Origin: Streptomyces humicola
Lineage (GTDB): Bacteria; Actinomycetota; Actinomycetes; Streptomycetales; Streptomycetaceae
Direction: 5' to 3'
DNA: 64,000 bases
NCBI RefSeq assembly: GCF_024436035.1
Contig: NZ_JANFNG010000015.1
Span: 1 to 64,000, forward strand
Shown: piece by piece, positions 25,688-33,524 of the stretch
Layout: each line of letters opens with the position of its first letter
How positions within the stretch are numbered: position 1 is the first letter of the stretch
The notes under the pieces: generated by a model
The model's database searches: none
What the model was told of the DNA's origin: nothing
The model's input: only the letters and a program-made list of their open reading frames with translations
Program-made: the position numbers and the translations under genes

Positions 25688-27021
25688 GCAGATGATGATG
25701 CCCTACCGCGGGCCGACGGGAATGACTGGAACAGCGCGTGCAGGACGACGCCGGTGAGCGTCCCGGCCACCACACCGCTGCCCAGTACGGTCTGCACCCA
25801 GCCCGGGAACCCCAGATAGAGCGTGGGGACGACGACCGGGAGCAGCCCTGCCACGAGGGCGAGCGCCGCCACGGCGGACTCGCCGCGCCCGGCCAGATCA
25901 GCCCGCTGGAGCATCCGGATGCCCATCACCGTGATGGCCGAGTAGATCACCAGTGCGCTGCCACCGACCACCGGCTGCGGAATCCCGGCGAGCAGCCGTG
26001 AAAGCGGCGCCACCAGTCCGGTCACGATCAGCAGCACGCCCGCGCCCGCCGTCACGAAGCGGCTGCGTACGCCGGTGAGGTGGACGATCCCGATGTTCTC
26101 CGAGCTCGTCACCAGCAGCGAGGTGCCGAACAGAGCACCGACGAGCGACACCAGCGCGTCCGCACGCACGACCCGGGGGACGTCGCGCGCCGCGTCGGGC
26201 ACGCGGCCCACCGCCTCGCTGTTGAGCACGGTCTGGCCGGTCGCCTCGGCGAGCGAGGAGAGGGCGAAGACCAGCAGCGGCAGCGCGGCGAGCAGATCGA
26301 AGCGCGGCGCGCCGAACGGGAGCGGGCTGGGCAGCGCGGAACCGTGGCCGCCGGACGAGGCGAACGACCCGAGCCCCGTGGTCACCGCGATCACCGCACC
26401 GGCCGCCATCCCGATCAGCACCGCCGACTGCCGCCACGCCCCGCGCAGCAGCAGGAAGCACAGCACCGTGGAGGCGACCGTCACCCCGGCGAGCACCACC
26501 GCCGACGGTGCAGGGCGCACCGCCTGCGCCCCGGTCCCGGTGATCAGCTGCGCCGCCACCCGGATCATGCTCACCCCGATCAGCAGCACCGTCGTCCCCA
26601 GCACCAGTGGCGGGAACAGCGGCACGATCCTTCGGTAGAGCGGCACCACAGCAATCAGCAGCGCCGCCGCGAGCAGCACCGAACCACTCGCCGTCGCGGC
26701 ACCGTGCGCCCTGGCGATCTGCAGGAAGAGCGCGGCCGCCGCCCCGCCGGGGAGCATGACGAACGGCAGCCGCGCCCCGACCCCGCGCACCCCGAACGAC
26801 TGCAGCAGCGCTCCCGCCCCGCACAGGATCAGCGTCGCGCTGAGCAGCGCGGCCGTGCGGCCCGCGGACAGCCCGATCGCCTGACCGGTGAGGAAGGTGG
26901 TGGAGACCGGCGTGGCGATCATCGCGAGCACGTGCTGCACGGAGAGCGGCACGAGGCGCCGCCACGGCAGCCGCTCGTCGACCGGGTGCACCACCGGGGG
27001 CACGCCGGCGGCCGCGGTCAT
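25684..27021 (-). CDS. NCS2-family nucleobase/xanthine permease
   Basis: A 445-aa transporter with about 14 hydrophobic segments. Family features are the N-terminal PLSVQHVLAM, the MLPGGAAAA region, the transport-site segment ALSSLAEATGQ with its conserved acidic residue, and the NSEAVGR loop. The substrate would be uracil, xanthine or another purine. ATG 27021 lies inside the first copy of a 53-bp tandem duplication. The second copy supplies a decoy ATG at 27074 that leads to an 18-codon dead end. The stop overlaps the exonuclease GTG. It is the middle gene of a minus-strand operon whose first gene is the arylsulfotransferase-like protein. Confidence 0.88.
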   Translation of the reverse strand: MTAAAGVPPVVHPVDERLPWRRLVPLSVQHVLAMIATPVSTTFLTGQAIGLSAGRTAALLSATLILCGAGALLQSFGVRGVGARLPFVMLPGGAAAALFLQIARAHGAATASGSVLLAAALLIAVVPLYRRIVPLFPPLVLGTTVLLIGVSMIRVAAQLITGTGAQAVRPAPSAVVLAGVTVASTVLCFLLLRGAWRQSAVLIGMAAGAVIAVTTGLGSFASSGGHGSALPSPLPFGAPRFDLLAALPLLVFALSSLAEATGQTVLNSEAVGRVPDAARDVPRVVRADALVSLVGALFGTSLLVTSSENIGIVHLTGVRSRFVTAGAGVLLIVTGLVAPLSRLLAGIPQPVVGGSALVIYSAITVMGIRMLQRADLAGRGESAVAALALVAGLLPVVVPTLYLGFPGWVQTVLGSGVVAGTLTGVVLHALFQSFPSARGRASSSA

Positions 27022-27089
27022 GACCGGGTCCCGTCGGGGTGCACCACCGGGCGCACGCCGGCGGCCGCGGTCATGACCGGGTCCCGTCG
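26984..27089. repeat. 53-bp tandem direct duplication at a gene junction
   Basis: Positions 26984-27036 and 27037-27089 are identical except for one base (26999 G versus 27052 C). Each copy contains an ATGA sequence on the minus strand. In the outer copy (27071-27074) the TGA ends the arylsulfotransferase-like gene, and in the inner copy the ATG starts the permease gene. The unit length is not a multiple of three, so the frames differ. Confidence 0.95.
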
Positions 27090-28198
27090 TCGAGCCAGGG
27101 CACGTCCTGCGCGCCGTAGCGGTAGGCCCGGAAGACGGCGTTGGGCTCGGCCGGGAAGAGCCTGCGCACCTCGGACTCCTGGTAGGCACCGAAGTACGGG
27201 ATCACGTACTCCCAGCACAGGTAGCCGTCCGCCGTCACCTCGAAGAGCCGCCCGGACGGCGAGTCCGTGACGAACGTGTTCCCGTTCGGCAGCCGCTGCG
27301 CGCTGCCCATGAAGGGCGCGAAGAACGACTCGCGCGCCGGGTCGTGGTATTCCCAGACCACCTTGCCGCTCGATCGCTCGATCTCGATGACGCGTGAGAA
27401 CGGCACGTCCCATCCGGGCCGGAAGACCCCGTTGTCGAAGACGAGGAAGTTGCCGTTCTCCAACTCGGTGGGGTGGTGCTGCTGGGAGACGACGCCGGGC
27501 TCGGAGCGCCAGACGACCTCGCCGGTGGAGCGGCTGATGACCACCACCGCGGAGACGCTGCGCAGGCTGGAGAGAATGTTCCCGTCGGCGAGCGGAGTGA
27601 CGCTGTTGACCAGCGGCCAGTGTTCGCGCGAGTGGTGCGGGTGGAGCGGGAACTCCTGCCGGTCGAGATGGTCGGCCGCGCGCCAGGACCAGGTGACCGT
27701 CCCGTCCGCGTCGACCTCCTGGATGGTGTCGGCCCACACTGTGCCGTCCGGCTCGGAGCCGGGTATGCCGCCGCCGACGGATGTGGCGGCGGCGCCGGTG
27801 AGGGGTTCGACGGCGGTGTAGAGGATGCGGCCGTCGCCGAGGTGGTTGGCGTCGTGGTGCTGGAGGGGGTCCTGGTGCTCGCTGAGGATCGTCCCGTCGG
27901 GCGCGGCGGTGAGCATCACTCCGCCGCGGTACTTGTGCCACATCGGGAACAGGGAAGGTTCGTCCGGCAGCACGCCGTTGTACGCGAGCGTGCCGTCCGG
28001 CAGCAGCCGGGCGTGCCGTCCGGGCCGGTACGGGAGGTTCCACTGGTGCACCACCGCGCCGCGCGCGTCGATCAGGTACACCTCGCCGCTGCCGGTGAGC
28101 GGGGCGAAGAGGGTGCAGCCGTCGAAGGCGGCGTCTGCGTCGAGTGCGATCAGGCCGGTGCCGCGGCGTCGGCGGGAGTTCTGGTCGACGGTTGCCAT
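27071..28198 (-). CDS. Arylsulfotransferase-family (ASST-like) beta-propeller protein
   Basis: A 375-aa protein with repeated blades of the type LPDGTLAYNG, LGDGRILYT, LADGNILSS, LENGNFLVFDNG and LPNGNTFVTDS. These are the hallmark of the ASST/ASST_2 six-bladed propeller. The conserved histidines in LQHHDANHLG and SQQHHPTEL fit the catalytic or metal region of the family, which transfers sulfate between phenols. No signal peptide is evident, so it is predicted to be cytoplasmic, unlike the periplasmic enterobacterial enzyme. ATG 28198 follows AGGAGGAGAG. It is first gene of the operon with the permease and exonuclease, divergent from an XRE-cupin regulator. Confidence 0.85.
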   Translation of the reverse strand: MATVDQNSRRRRGTGLIALDADAAFDGCTLFAPLTGSGEVYLIDARGAVVHQWNLPYRPGRHARLLPDGTLAYNGVLPDEPSLFPMWHKYRGGVMLTAAPDGTILSEHQDPLQHHDANHLGDGRILYTAVEPLTGAAATSVGGGIPGSEPDGTVWADTIQEVDADGTVTWSWRAADHLDRQEFPLHPHHSREHWPLVNSVTPLADGNILSSLRSVSAVVVISRSTGEVVWRSEPGVVSQQHHPTELENGNFLVFDNGVFRPGWDVPFSRVIEIERSSGKVVWEYHDPARESFFAPFMGSAQRLPNGNTFVTDSPSGRLFEVTADGYLCWEYVIPYFGAYQESEVRRLFPAEPNAVFRAYRYGAQDVPWLDDGTRS

Positions 28199-28226
28199 GA
28201 CTGCTCTCCTCCTGGTCAGACGGGAT

Positions 28227-28247
28227 GTATCAAACTTTTTTTGATAC
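28227..28247. promoter_or_regulatory. Palindromic operator candidate GTATCAAA-N5-TTTGATAC
   Basis: Perfect 8-bp arms (28227-28234 and 28240-28247) flank CTTTT. It is strikingly AT-rich for this genome and lies between the divergent arylsulfotransferase-like and XRE-cupin genes, 28 bp from the former's ATG. It is the expected place for the regulator's own binding site. Confidence 0.7.
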
Positions 28248-28315
28248 CGGCAAACACGTTAGGGGTTAGGCTGCCTCTGCAACAGGGGTAAGGGGCGGTT
28301 ACCGATCGGTGCGTC

Positions 28316-28936
28316 ATGGGGACGACATCGCCCCGACACAAGCGCGACGGGACGGGAAGCGACGTGAGGGACGAAGCAGCGGGGCCGCGGGTCGGTGCCG
28401 CCATCAGGCGGCAGCGGCGGGCCATGGACCTCACCCTTGCCGAGGTGGCCCGCCGCACCGGTCTTTCCGTCCCGTTCCTCAGCCAGATCGAGAACAACCG
28501 TGCCCGGCCGAGCATGCGCTCTCTGCAGTTGATCTCCGACGCCCTGGACACCACCGCCGTGCAGCTGCTCGCCGCGTCGGAGGCGCCACGGCGGGTGGAT
28601 GTCGTCCGCGCCGGGACCCACGCGGGCCTGACAGGCGCGGGGGAGGGGCGGGCCCGCCCGCTGGTGCGCGGCCACCACCAGCTGCACGCCCTGGAGTTCA
28701 CCGGTGAGCACGGCGCCGAGCGCGTCTTCGAGCACCGCAACGACGAGATCCTGTACGTCGCCGACGGAGAGGCCGAGGTGGAGGCGGACGGCCACAGCTA
28801 CCGGCTCTCGCACGGCGACACCCTTTACCTCTCCGGCGGCGTCAAGCACCGTTGGCGTGCCCTGGTCCCCGGCACCCGCGTCGTCCTCGTCGGCGTCGCC
28901 GACCACATCGACGTGGCTGCCGACCCGCACCGCTGA
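28316..28936 (+). CDS. XRE-family regulator with C-terminal cupin sensor domain
   Basis: A 206-aa repressor-type protein. The helix-turn-helix is at about residues 27-82 (LTLAEVARRTGLSVPFLSQIENN ... SMRSLQLISDAL). The cupin barrel is at about residues 125-195 (FEHRNDEILYVADGEAEVEADG ... LSHGDTLYLSGGVKHRW), which has His-rich metal or ligand-binding motifs. Family members such as PuuR and SinR-cupin proteins respond to amines, amino acids or sulfonates. It is divergent from the arylsulfotransferase-like operon across a perfect palindrome, so it probably controls that operon and itself. The next gene follows after 39 nt on the same strand. Confidence 0.9.
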   Translation: MGTTSPRHKRDGTGSDVRDEAAGPRVGAAIRRQRRAMDLTLAEVARRTGLSVPFLSQIENNRARPSMRSLQLISDALDTTAVQLLAASEAPRRVDVVRAGTHAGLTGAGEGRARPLVRGHHQLHALEFTGEHGAERVFEHRNDEILYVADGEAEVEADGHSYRLSHGDTLYLSGGVKHRWRALVPGTRVVLVGVADHIDVAADPHR

Positions 28937-28975
28937 CCGCCCCCCACGTCCAGGACCGCCCCGAAAGGCCCGACC

Positions 28976-29695
28976 ATGCGCGTCGTCTCACTCGTACCGT
29001 CGCTCACCGAGGCCATCGCCGTCACGGCGCCCGGCCTGCTCGTCGGCGCGACCGATTGGTGCACGCACCCCGCAGGGCTCGACGTCGTCCGCATCGGCGG
29101 CACCAAGAATCCCGACACCGGGCGCATCCTCGCCCTCGCCCCCGACCTCGTCGTCGCCAACGAGGAGGAGAACCGGGCACCCGACCTCGACGCGCTGCGC
29201 GCGGCAGGGCTGCGGGTGCTGGTCACCGAAGTACGCAGTCTGGAGCAGGCGTTCGCCGAGCTCGACCGGGTGCTGGTGTGGGGCTGCGGAGTGCGCCGGC
29301 CGGCATGGCTGGACGAGGCGGAGGCCGCATGGCGCGCGCTGCCGGCGCCGGACGGCCGCGTGCGTGCGGTGATCCCGGTGTGGCGGCGGCCGTGGATGGT
29401 GCTGGGACGGGACACCTTCGCAGGCGATCTGCTGGCGCGGCTCGGGATCGACAACGCCTACGCGGACCACGCCGAGCGCTACCCCCGTGTACCCATCGGC
29501 GAACTCGCCTCCTGTGGCGCGGAGTTGGCCGTCCTGCCCGACGAACCGTACCGGTTCAGTGCGGACGACGGCCCCGAGGCCTTCCCCGGGCTGCGCACCG
29601 CTCTCGTCAGCGGCCGCCATCTCACCTGGTACGGGCCCTCGTTGAGCCAGGCGCCCGCCGTCATCGCCGAGGCGCTGCGAGCAACGTGCCGCTGA
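28976..29695 (+). CDS. Helical-backbone metal receptor (BtuF/FecB-like) without a signal peptide
   Basis: A 239-aa protein matching the periplasmic-binding-protein type III fold: VVSLVPSLTEAI at the very start, GATDWCTHP, VRIGGTKNPD, ALAPDLVVANEEEN and DNAYADHAERYP. These proteins normally bind cobalamin or ferric siderophores outside the membrane. This one starts directly with the first strand and has no signal or lipobox, so it is predicted to be cytoplasmic, as in a known actinobacterial subgroup whose role is unclear. The 3' end overlaps the convergent TDT gene by 35 bp. Confidence 0.85.
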   Translation: MRVVSLVPSLTEAIAVTAPGLLVGATDWCTHPAGLDVVRIGGTKNPDTGRILALAPDLVVANEEENRAPDLDALRAAGLRVLVTEVRSLEQAFAELDRVLVWGCGVRRPAWLDEAEAAWRALPAPDGRVRAVIPVWRRPWMVLGRDTFAGDLLARLGIDNAYADHAERYPRVPIGELASCGAELAVLPDEPYRFSADDGPEAFPGLRTALVSGRHLTWYGPSLSQAPAVIAEALRATCR

Positions 29696-30785
29696 CCACC
29701 CCGCGGGTGGTACGGACGGCGGCCACCGCCCATGCCATCAGCAGGCACAGGTACAACGCCATCGCCAGCCAGCCGAATGCGTGCAGTCCGGTGTGCCGGG
29801 CGAGCCCCGCCGCACCCGTCACGCAGGTGCCGACGGGAAAGGTGAACGCCCACCACGTCATCGCGAACGGCATGCCGCGCCGCGCCGCCCGCACCACCAT
29901 CGCCCCCGCGAACGCCAGCCACAGCAGCGCGAATCCCATCACCGGCACCCCGTAGAGCACGGCGAAGGCGCCCATCGCAGCGGCGTACGGCTCGGGCACC
30001 ACACCGTCGGCGGCATCGGCGAGATTGCCCGTCGCGGTGACGGACTGGCCGAGCGGCCCGAGCACCAGGAAGAGCGCAGGCGTGAGCGCCGTCGGCAGCG
30101 GACCTTCATGCACGAGACGGGAGAGGATCAGCGGCAGGATCGTGAGCGTCGCCAGCAGGCTCAGCCCGAACATGGCGTAGCAGCCGAGCAGCATCGCCTC
30201 CCGCCACTGCCCGGCCGGAAGGCGGCCGACCAGCGCCGGACCCAGCGCCGCCGAGACCATCGGCGCCACGACCGGCAGCAGCCACACCGGCGAGGCGCTC
30301 CCCCGCTCGATCCGGTGACGGGTCACCATCAGGTACGGGATGCCGGCGGCCGCGGCGAGGCCGGTCACCGTCCCCGCGCTCCACAGCACCGCGTCCACCA
30401 CGGTGGCGGCGCGCGCCCCGACGATGTCCGAGCCGACCGTGAGCGTGCCGCCGCCGACCGCGAGCAGGGCCATCGACAGACACCCGTAGAACGGGGCGAC
30501 CGCCGGGTCGAGGAGGTGACGGCGTGCCTGGTCGGTGTGGCGTACCCAGTGCACGGCACGGGCGGCGAGGAGCGCGGCCAGCATCAGCAGCGCCAGGGCC
30601 CATGCGGTGACGCGCCCGGCGTGCACACCGGGGACGTCCGCCGGCACCGCTGCACCGGCGGTGGCGAGAATGGCGGTGCCCATCACCGCGGCGTACCAAT
30701 TGGGGCCGAGGTCCCGGACGAAGGAACGCCCGGGCGTACAAGCCGGAGCGAGGGACCGGGACTGCGGCGGTGCGAGTGTGGCCAT
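29661..30785 (-). CDS. TDT-family transporter (TehA/sulfite-exporter/C4-dicarboxylate type)
   Basis: A 374-aa protein with about ten membrane helices, matching the voltage-dependent anion channel/TDT family (PF03595). The segment DLGPNWYAAVMGTAI near the N-terminus and the WWAFTFPVGTC signature near residue 320 are characteristic. Substrates in the family include malate, tellurite and sulfite. ATG 30785 follows a GAGG element; a frame 11 codons longer lacks one. It is divergent from a LysR regulator, an arrangement typical of substrate-responsive transport. Sulfite would make sense beside an arylsulfotransferase-like gene, but that is inference. Confidence 0.85.
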   Translation of the reverse strand: MATLAPPQSRSLAPACTPGRSFVRDLGPNWYAAVMGTAILATAGAAVPADVPGVHAGRVTAWALALLMLAALLAARAVHWVRHTDQARRHLLDPAVAPFYGCLSMALLAVGGGTLTVGSDIVGARAATVVDAVLWSAGTVTGLAAAAGIPYLMVTRHRIERGSASPVWLLPVVAPMVSAALGPALVGRLPAGQWREAMLLGCYAMFGLSLLATLTILPLILSRLVHEGPLPTALTPALFLVLGPLGQSVTATGNLADAADGVVPEPYAAAMGAFAVLYGVPVMGFALLWLAFAGAMVVRAARRGMPFAMTWWAFTFPVGTCVTGAAGLARHTGLHAFGWLAMALYLCLLMAWAVAAVRTTRGVVSGTLLAAPRR

Positions 30786-30842
30786 GGCCTCAGGCTCGCC
30801 GCTGGGCGGTCCGCCCACTAGAGATCAATCCGCTCTCAGGGC

Positions 30843-30857
30843 ATAAGCTGGCTTTAT
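30843..30857. promoter_or_regulatory. LysR-type T-N11-A box between lysR and the TDT gene
   Basis: ATAAGCTGGCTTTAT has inverted ATAA/TTAT ends and contains T-N11-A, the LysR binding core. It overlaps the first bases of the LysR start codon and lies 57 bp from the transporter ATG, the usual position for autorepression plus divergent activation. Confidence 0.45.
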
Positions 30858-31797
30858 GAGCAGCGAGCGTCATGACGGCCGGCGGGACGCAGGGCCGCTG
30901 GCCCATCGCGTACCGGACCTCGGCGCCCTGGAGCTGCTGCTCGCCGTCGCGCGCCTCGGCAGCCTGGGCCGCGCCGCGCGCGAGCTGGGCATCACCCAGC
31001 CCGCTGCCAGCTCCCGCATCCGGGCCATGGAGCGACAGCTTGGCGTCGGCCTCGTCCAACGCTCGCCCACCGGATCGCGGCTCACCGAGGCCGGAACGCT
31101 CGTCACCGACTGGGCGCGTCGGGTGATCGAGGCCGCGGAGGGGTTCGCAGCGGGCGCGGAGGCGCTGCGCACCCGCCGTGACTCGCGGCTGCGGGTGGCC
31201 GCGAGCATGACGATCGCCGAGTACCTGCTGCCCGGCTGGCTGATCGCCCTGCGGGACCGGCGGCCTGAGCTGGCCGTCTCGCTGGTGGCCGGGAACTCCG
31301 CCGCGGTGGCCTCGCACGTGCTCGACGGCCAGGCCGACCTGGGCTACGTCGAGGGGCTCGATGTGCCCAGCGGCCTCGACGGGACGGTCGTCGCCCGCGA
31401 CCGGCTGGTGCTTGTGGTCGCCCCCGGCCATCCCTGGGCCCGCCGGCGCACGCCTCTCGGCGCCCAGGAGATCACCGCCGCCCCGCTCGTCCTGCGGGAA
31501 CAGGGATCGGGGACCCGGCAGGTGCTCGACACGGCGTTCGCGCCACACGGCGGGATTGCCCCGCCGCTGCTCGAACTGGCCTCCACGACGGCGTTGAAGG
31601 CGGCGGCGGTGAGCGGGGCAGGACCCACGGTGCTCAGCGAACTGGCCGTCACCGACGAGCTCGCGGCCCGCCGTCTGGTAGAAGTCCCCGTCGAGATGGC
31701 CGGGCTGGAGCGTGAGCTGCGCGCGGTGTGGCCCGCGGGGCAGCGCCCGGCCGGCCCCTCCCGTGATCTGCTCGCGCTCAGCCTGCGGCGACCGTAG
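30856..31797 (+). CDS. LysR-family transcriptional regulator
   Basis: A 313-aa protein. The winged helix-turn-helix is at about residues 22-80 (LGALELLLAVARLGSLGRAARELGITQPAASSRIR). The effector-binding domain runs from about residue 105 on (LRVAASMTIAEYLLPGWL ... GQADLGYVEG ... VLVVAPGHPWA), resembling the CysB/CbbR type. It is divergent from the TDT transporter, which it probably controls. The ATG has no Shine-Dalgarno and may be leaderless. The 3' end overlaps the amidohydrolase gene by 20 bp. Confidence 0.9.
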   Translation: MSSERHDGRRDAGPLAHRVPDLGALELLLAVARLGSLGRAARELGITQPAASSRIRAMERQLGVGLVQRSPTGSRLTEAGTLVTDWARRVIEAAEGFAAGAEALRTRRDSRLRVAASMTIAEYLLPGWLIALRDRRPELAVSLVAGNSAAVASHVLDGQADLGYVEGLDVPSGLDGTVVARDRLVLVVAPGHPWARRRTPLGAQEITAAPLVLREQGSGTRQVLDTAFAPHGGIAPPLLELASTTALKAAAVSGAGPTVLSELAVTDELAARRLVEVPVEMAGLERELRAVWPAGQRPAGPSRDLLALSLRRP

Positions 31798-32512
31798 AGC
31801 GGGCGGCGCCGGATCGGGCGGCCGCCACCAGCGCCTTGATGACACGCAGGTCGTCGCCCATCTCCGGGTGCCACTGCACGCCGAGGGCGAAGCGGTGGCA
31901 GGTGAACTCAACCGCCTCGATCGTGCCGTCCTCCGCCGCAGCGGTCGCGATCAGGCCGTCGCCGAGACGGTCCACGCCCTGGTGGTGGTGGGTGGCCACC
32001 GGGGTGGCCCCGTCCAGCACGTCGCCGGCGAGCACACCGGCGGACGGCGTGACCGCATGGCCGGTGAAGACGCCCACCTGCGGGTTGTGCCCGTCGTGGC
32101 CCACCCGGTCCGGCAGGTGCTGGACGAGGGTGCCGCCGGCGTGGACGTTCATCAGCTGCATGCCGCGGCAGATGCCGAGCACGGGCAGGTCACGGTCGAG
32201 CGCGGCGGCGAGAAGGGCGAGCTCCCAGCGGTCGCGCTCGGGCACGGGGTCGCCGGCACGGGGGTGCGGCTGCTGACCGTAGAGCGCGGGATCGAGGTCC
32301 TCCCCGCCCGCGAGGACGAGGCCGTCGAGCCGTTCGACGACAGCGGCCGCCGTGGCGGGGTCGTCCGGCGGCAGCATCACGGCGAGACCACCGGCGGACT
32401 GCACGTGCCGGGGGTAGGCGGCCGGAAGAAGCGCCGCCGGCAGCGTCCACGCCGCTCCCCAGCGGGCTTCGGTCAGATAGGTGGTTACACCGATCAGCGG
32501 CGGCCTGTCCAA
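31778..32512 (-). CDS. Class I glutamine amidotransferase-like gamma-glutamyl hydrolase (PuuD-type, peptidase C26)
   Basis: A 244-aa enzyme. Nucleophile Cys lies in LGICRGMQLMNV, and the His-Glu pair in GVQWHPEMG completes the triad; the oxyanion Gly-Gly is in LVLAGGEDLDP. The family cleaves gamma-glutamyl-GABA or similar conjugates, releasing glutamate. TTG 32512 is preferred because AGGAGAG lies 7 nt upstream; ATG 32572 extends the frame without a ribosome site. It neighbours a FadR-type regulator and a glutamine-synthetase-like ligase, which matches a pathway in which an amine is gamma-glutamylated, oxidised and then released. Confidence 0.88.
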   Translation of the reverse strand: MDRPPLIGVTTYLTEARWGAAWTLPAALLPAAYPRHVQSAGGLAVMLPPDDPATAAAVVERLDGLVLAGGEDLDPALYGQQPHPRAGDPVPERDRWELALLAAALDRDLPVLGICRGMQLMNVHAGGTLVQHLPDRVGHDGHNPQVGVFTGHAVTPSAGVLAGDVLDGATPVATHHHQGVDRLGDGLIATAAAEDGTIEAVEFTCHRFALGVQWHPEMGDDLRVIKALVAAARSGAARSTVAAG

Positions 32513-32633
32513 CGTGCGCTCTCCTCTCGCGGCGGTTTCCGGCGGCTTCTCGACGATCGCCCCGTCGAGCATACGTACGCCCCAATGGTTCCCGTGAAGA
32601 CCTTATTCACGTGGCTCTTACGCGCGCGGCTTC

Positions 32634-33401
32634 CTACAGCAGGAAGCCGCGCAGCAGCGCCGCCGTGCCGGCGCAGTGCTCCCGCATCACCTCGCGGGCG
32701 CCGTCCGCGTCGCCTTCCAGTACCGCGTCGAGCAGCGCCGCGTGCTGCACCTGCGAATGCTCCAAGTTGCGCACCAGCAGCGGGATGCAGTCGAGCAGGT
32801 CGTTGACAGAGGCGCGCACGCCCGCGTAGGCGGCGGCCAGCGACGGTGACCCGGAAAGCTCGGCGAGCGTCAGGTGCAGCCGCGTGTCGAGCCGGCGGTA
32901 GTCGCCCAGCGGTGCGTCATTGGTTGCGGCCAGGCACTCACGCAGCCGCTCCTGCTCCGCCGGGCCGAGCCGCCGGCCGGCGCACAGTTCGGCGGCACCG
33001 ACCTCCAGCACCTCGCGGAAGCGCAGTGCGTCCTCCAGGTCGATGCCCGCGACCTTGCGCCGCAACTCCTCCTGGGTGTCCTGGCCGGAGGACGCCGTCG
33101 TCAGCGCACCCGCCCGGTAGCGTACGAAGGTGCCCCCGTACCGGCCGCGCCTGCTCTCCACCAGGCCCTGCTCCTGCAGCACCTTCAGCACCTCGCGCAG
33201 GGTCACCCGGCTGATGCCCATCCGGTCGGCCAACTCCCGCTCCGCGGGCAGCCGTTCGCCGTACGGCACCAGGCCGAGCCGCAGCACCTGCAGTATCTGT
33301 TCGAGCGCCTCCTCGAAGCCGCTACCCGCGCGTACCGGGCGCAGCACGGGTGAGAGCCGGTCCGCCTCGTGCGTACCGTCCGTCACCTGACTCCCACTCA
33401 T
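32634..33401 (-). CDS. FadR/GntR-family regulator divergent from the GlnA4-like ligase
   Basis: A 255-aa regulator. The GntR winged helix is at about residues 28-100 (ALEQILQVLRLGLVPYGERLPAERELADRMGISRVTLREVLKVLQEQGLV). The FCD all-helical ligand domain is at about residues 120-245, with metal-ligating residues around DTRLHLTLAELSG and HAALLDAVLEGD. ATG 33401 follows GGGAGG at 6 nt; a longer frame overlaps the divergent promoter. It faces the glnA4-like gene across 123 bp containing repeats and a GGT-N3-ACC site, so it probably represses that operon until an amine-derived effector binds. Confidence 0.9.
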   Translation of the reverse strand: MSGSQVTDGTHEADRLSPVLRPVRAGSGFEEALEQILQVLRLGLVPYGERLPAERELADRMGISRVTLREVLKVLQEQGLVESRRGRYGGTFVRYRAGALTTASSGQDTQEELRRKVAGIDLEDALRFREVLEVGAAELCAGRRLGPAEQERLRECLAATNDAPLGDYRRLDTRLHLTLAELSGSPSLAAAYAGVRASVNDLLDCIPLLVRNLEHSQVQHAALLDAVLEGDADGAREVMREHCAGTAALLRGFLL

Positions 33402-33408
33402 CGACCGC

Positions 33409-33441
33409 CTCCCGGACCGTCCTGGACCCTCCCGGACCGTC
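33409..33441. repeat. Direct repeats of CTCCCGGACCGTC in a divergent promoter
   Basis: CTCCCGGACCGTC occurs at 33409-33421 and 33429-33441, a 20-bp period or about two helical turns. The second copy forms an inverted repeat with GTCCGGG at 33449-33455. The spacing on one face of the helix suggests cooperative binding by a dimeric regulator. Confidence 0.5.
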
Positions 33442-33468
33442 GGCGACCGTCCGGGACCTCTTCCCAAG

Positions 33469-33493
33469 TAAAGGTTCTACCGCATACCTTAAG
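33469..33493. promoter_or_regulatory. Candidate FadR-type operator upstream of the GlnA4-like gene
   Basis: GGTTCTACC (33473-33481) fits the GntR/FadR skeleton with short GGT/ACC arms. A larger imperfect repeat pairs TAAAGGT (33469-33475) with ACCTTAA (33486-33492). It is 32 bp upstream of the GTG of the ligase. Confidence 0.45.
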
Positions 33494-33524
33494 ACATCCA
33501 GGTTCCCGACAGGAGGCTTACCCC

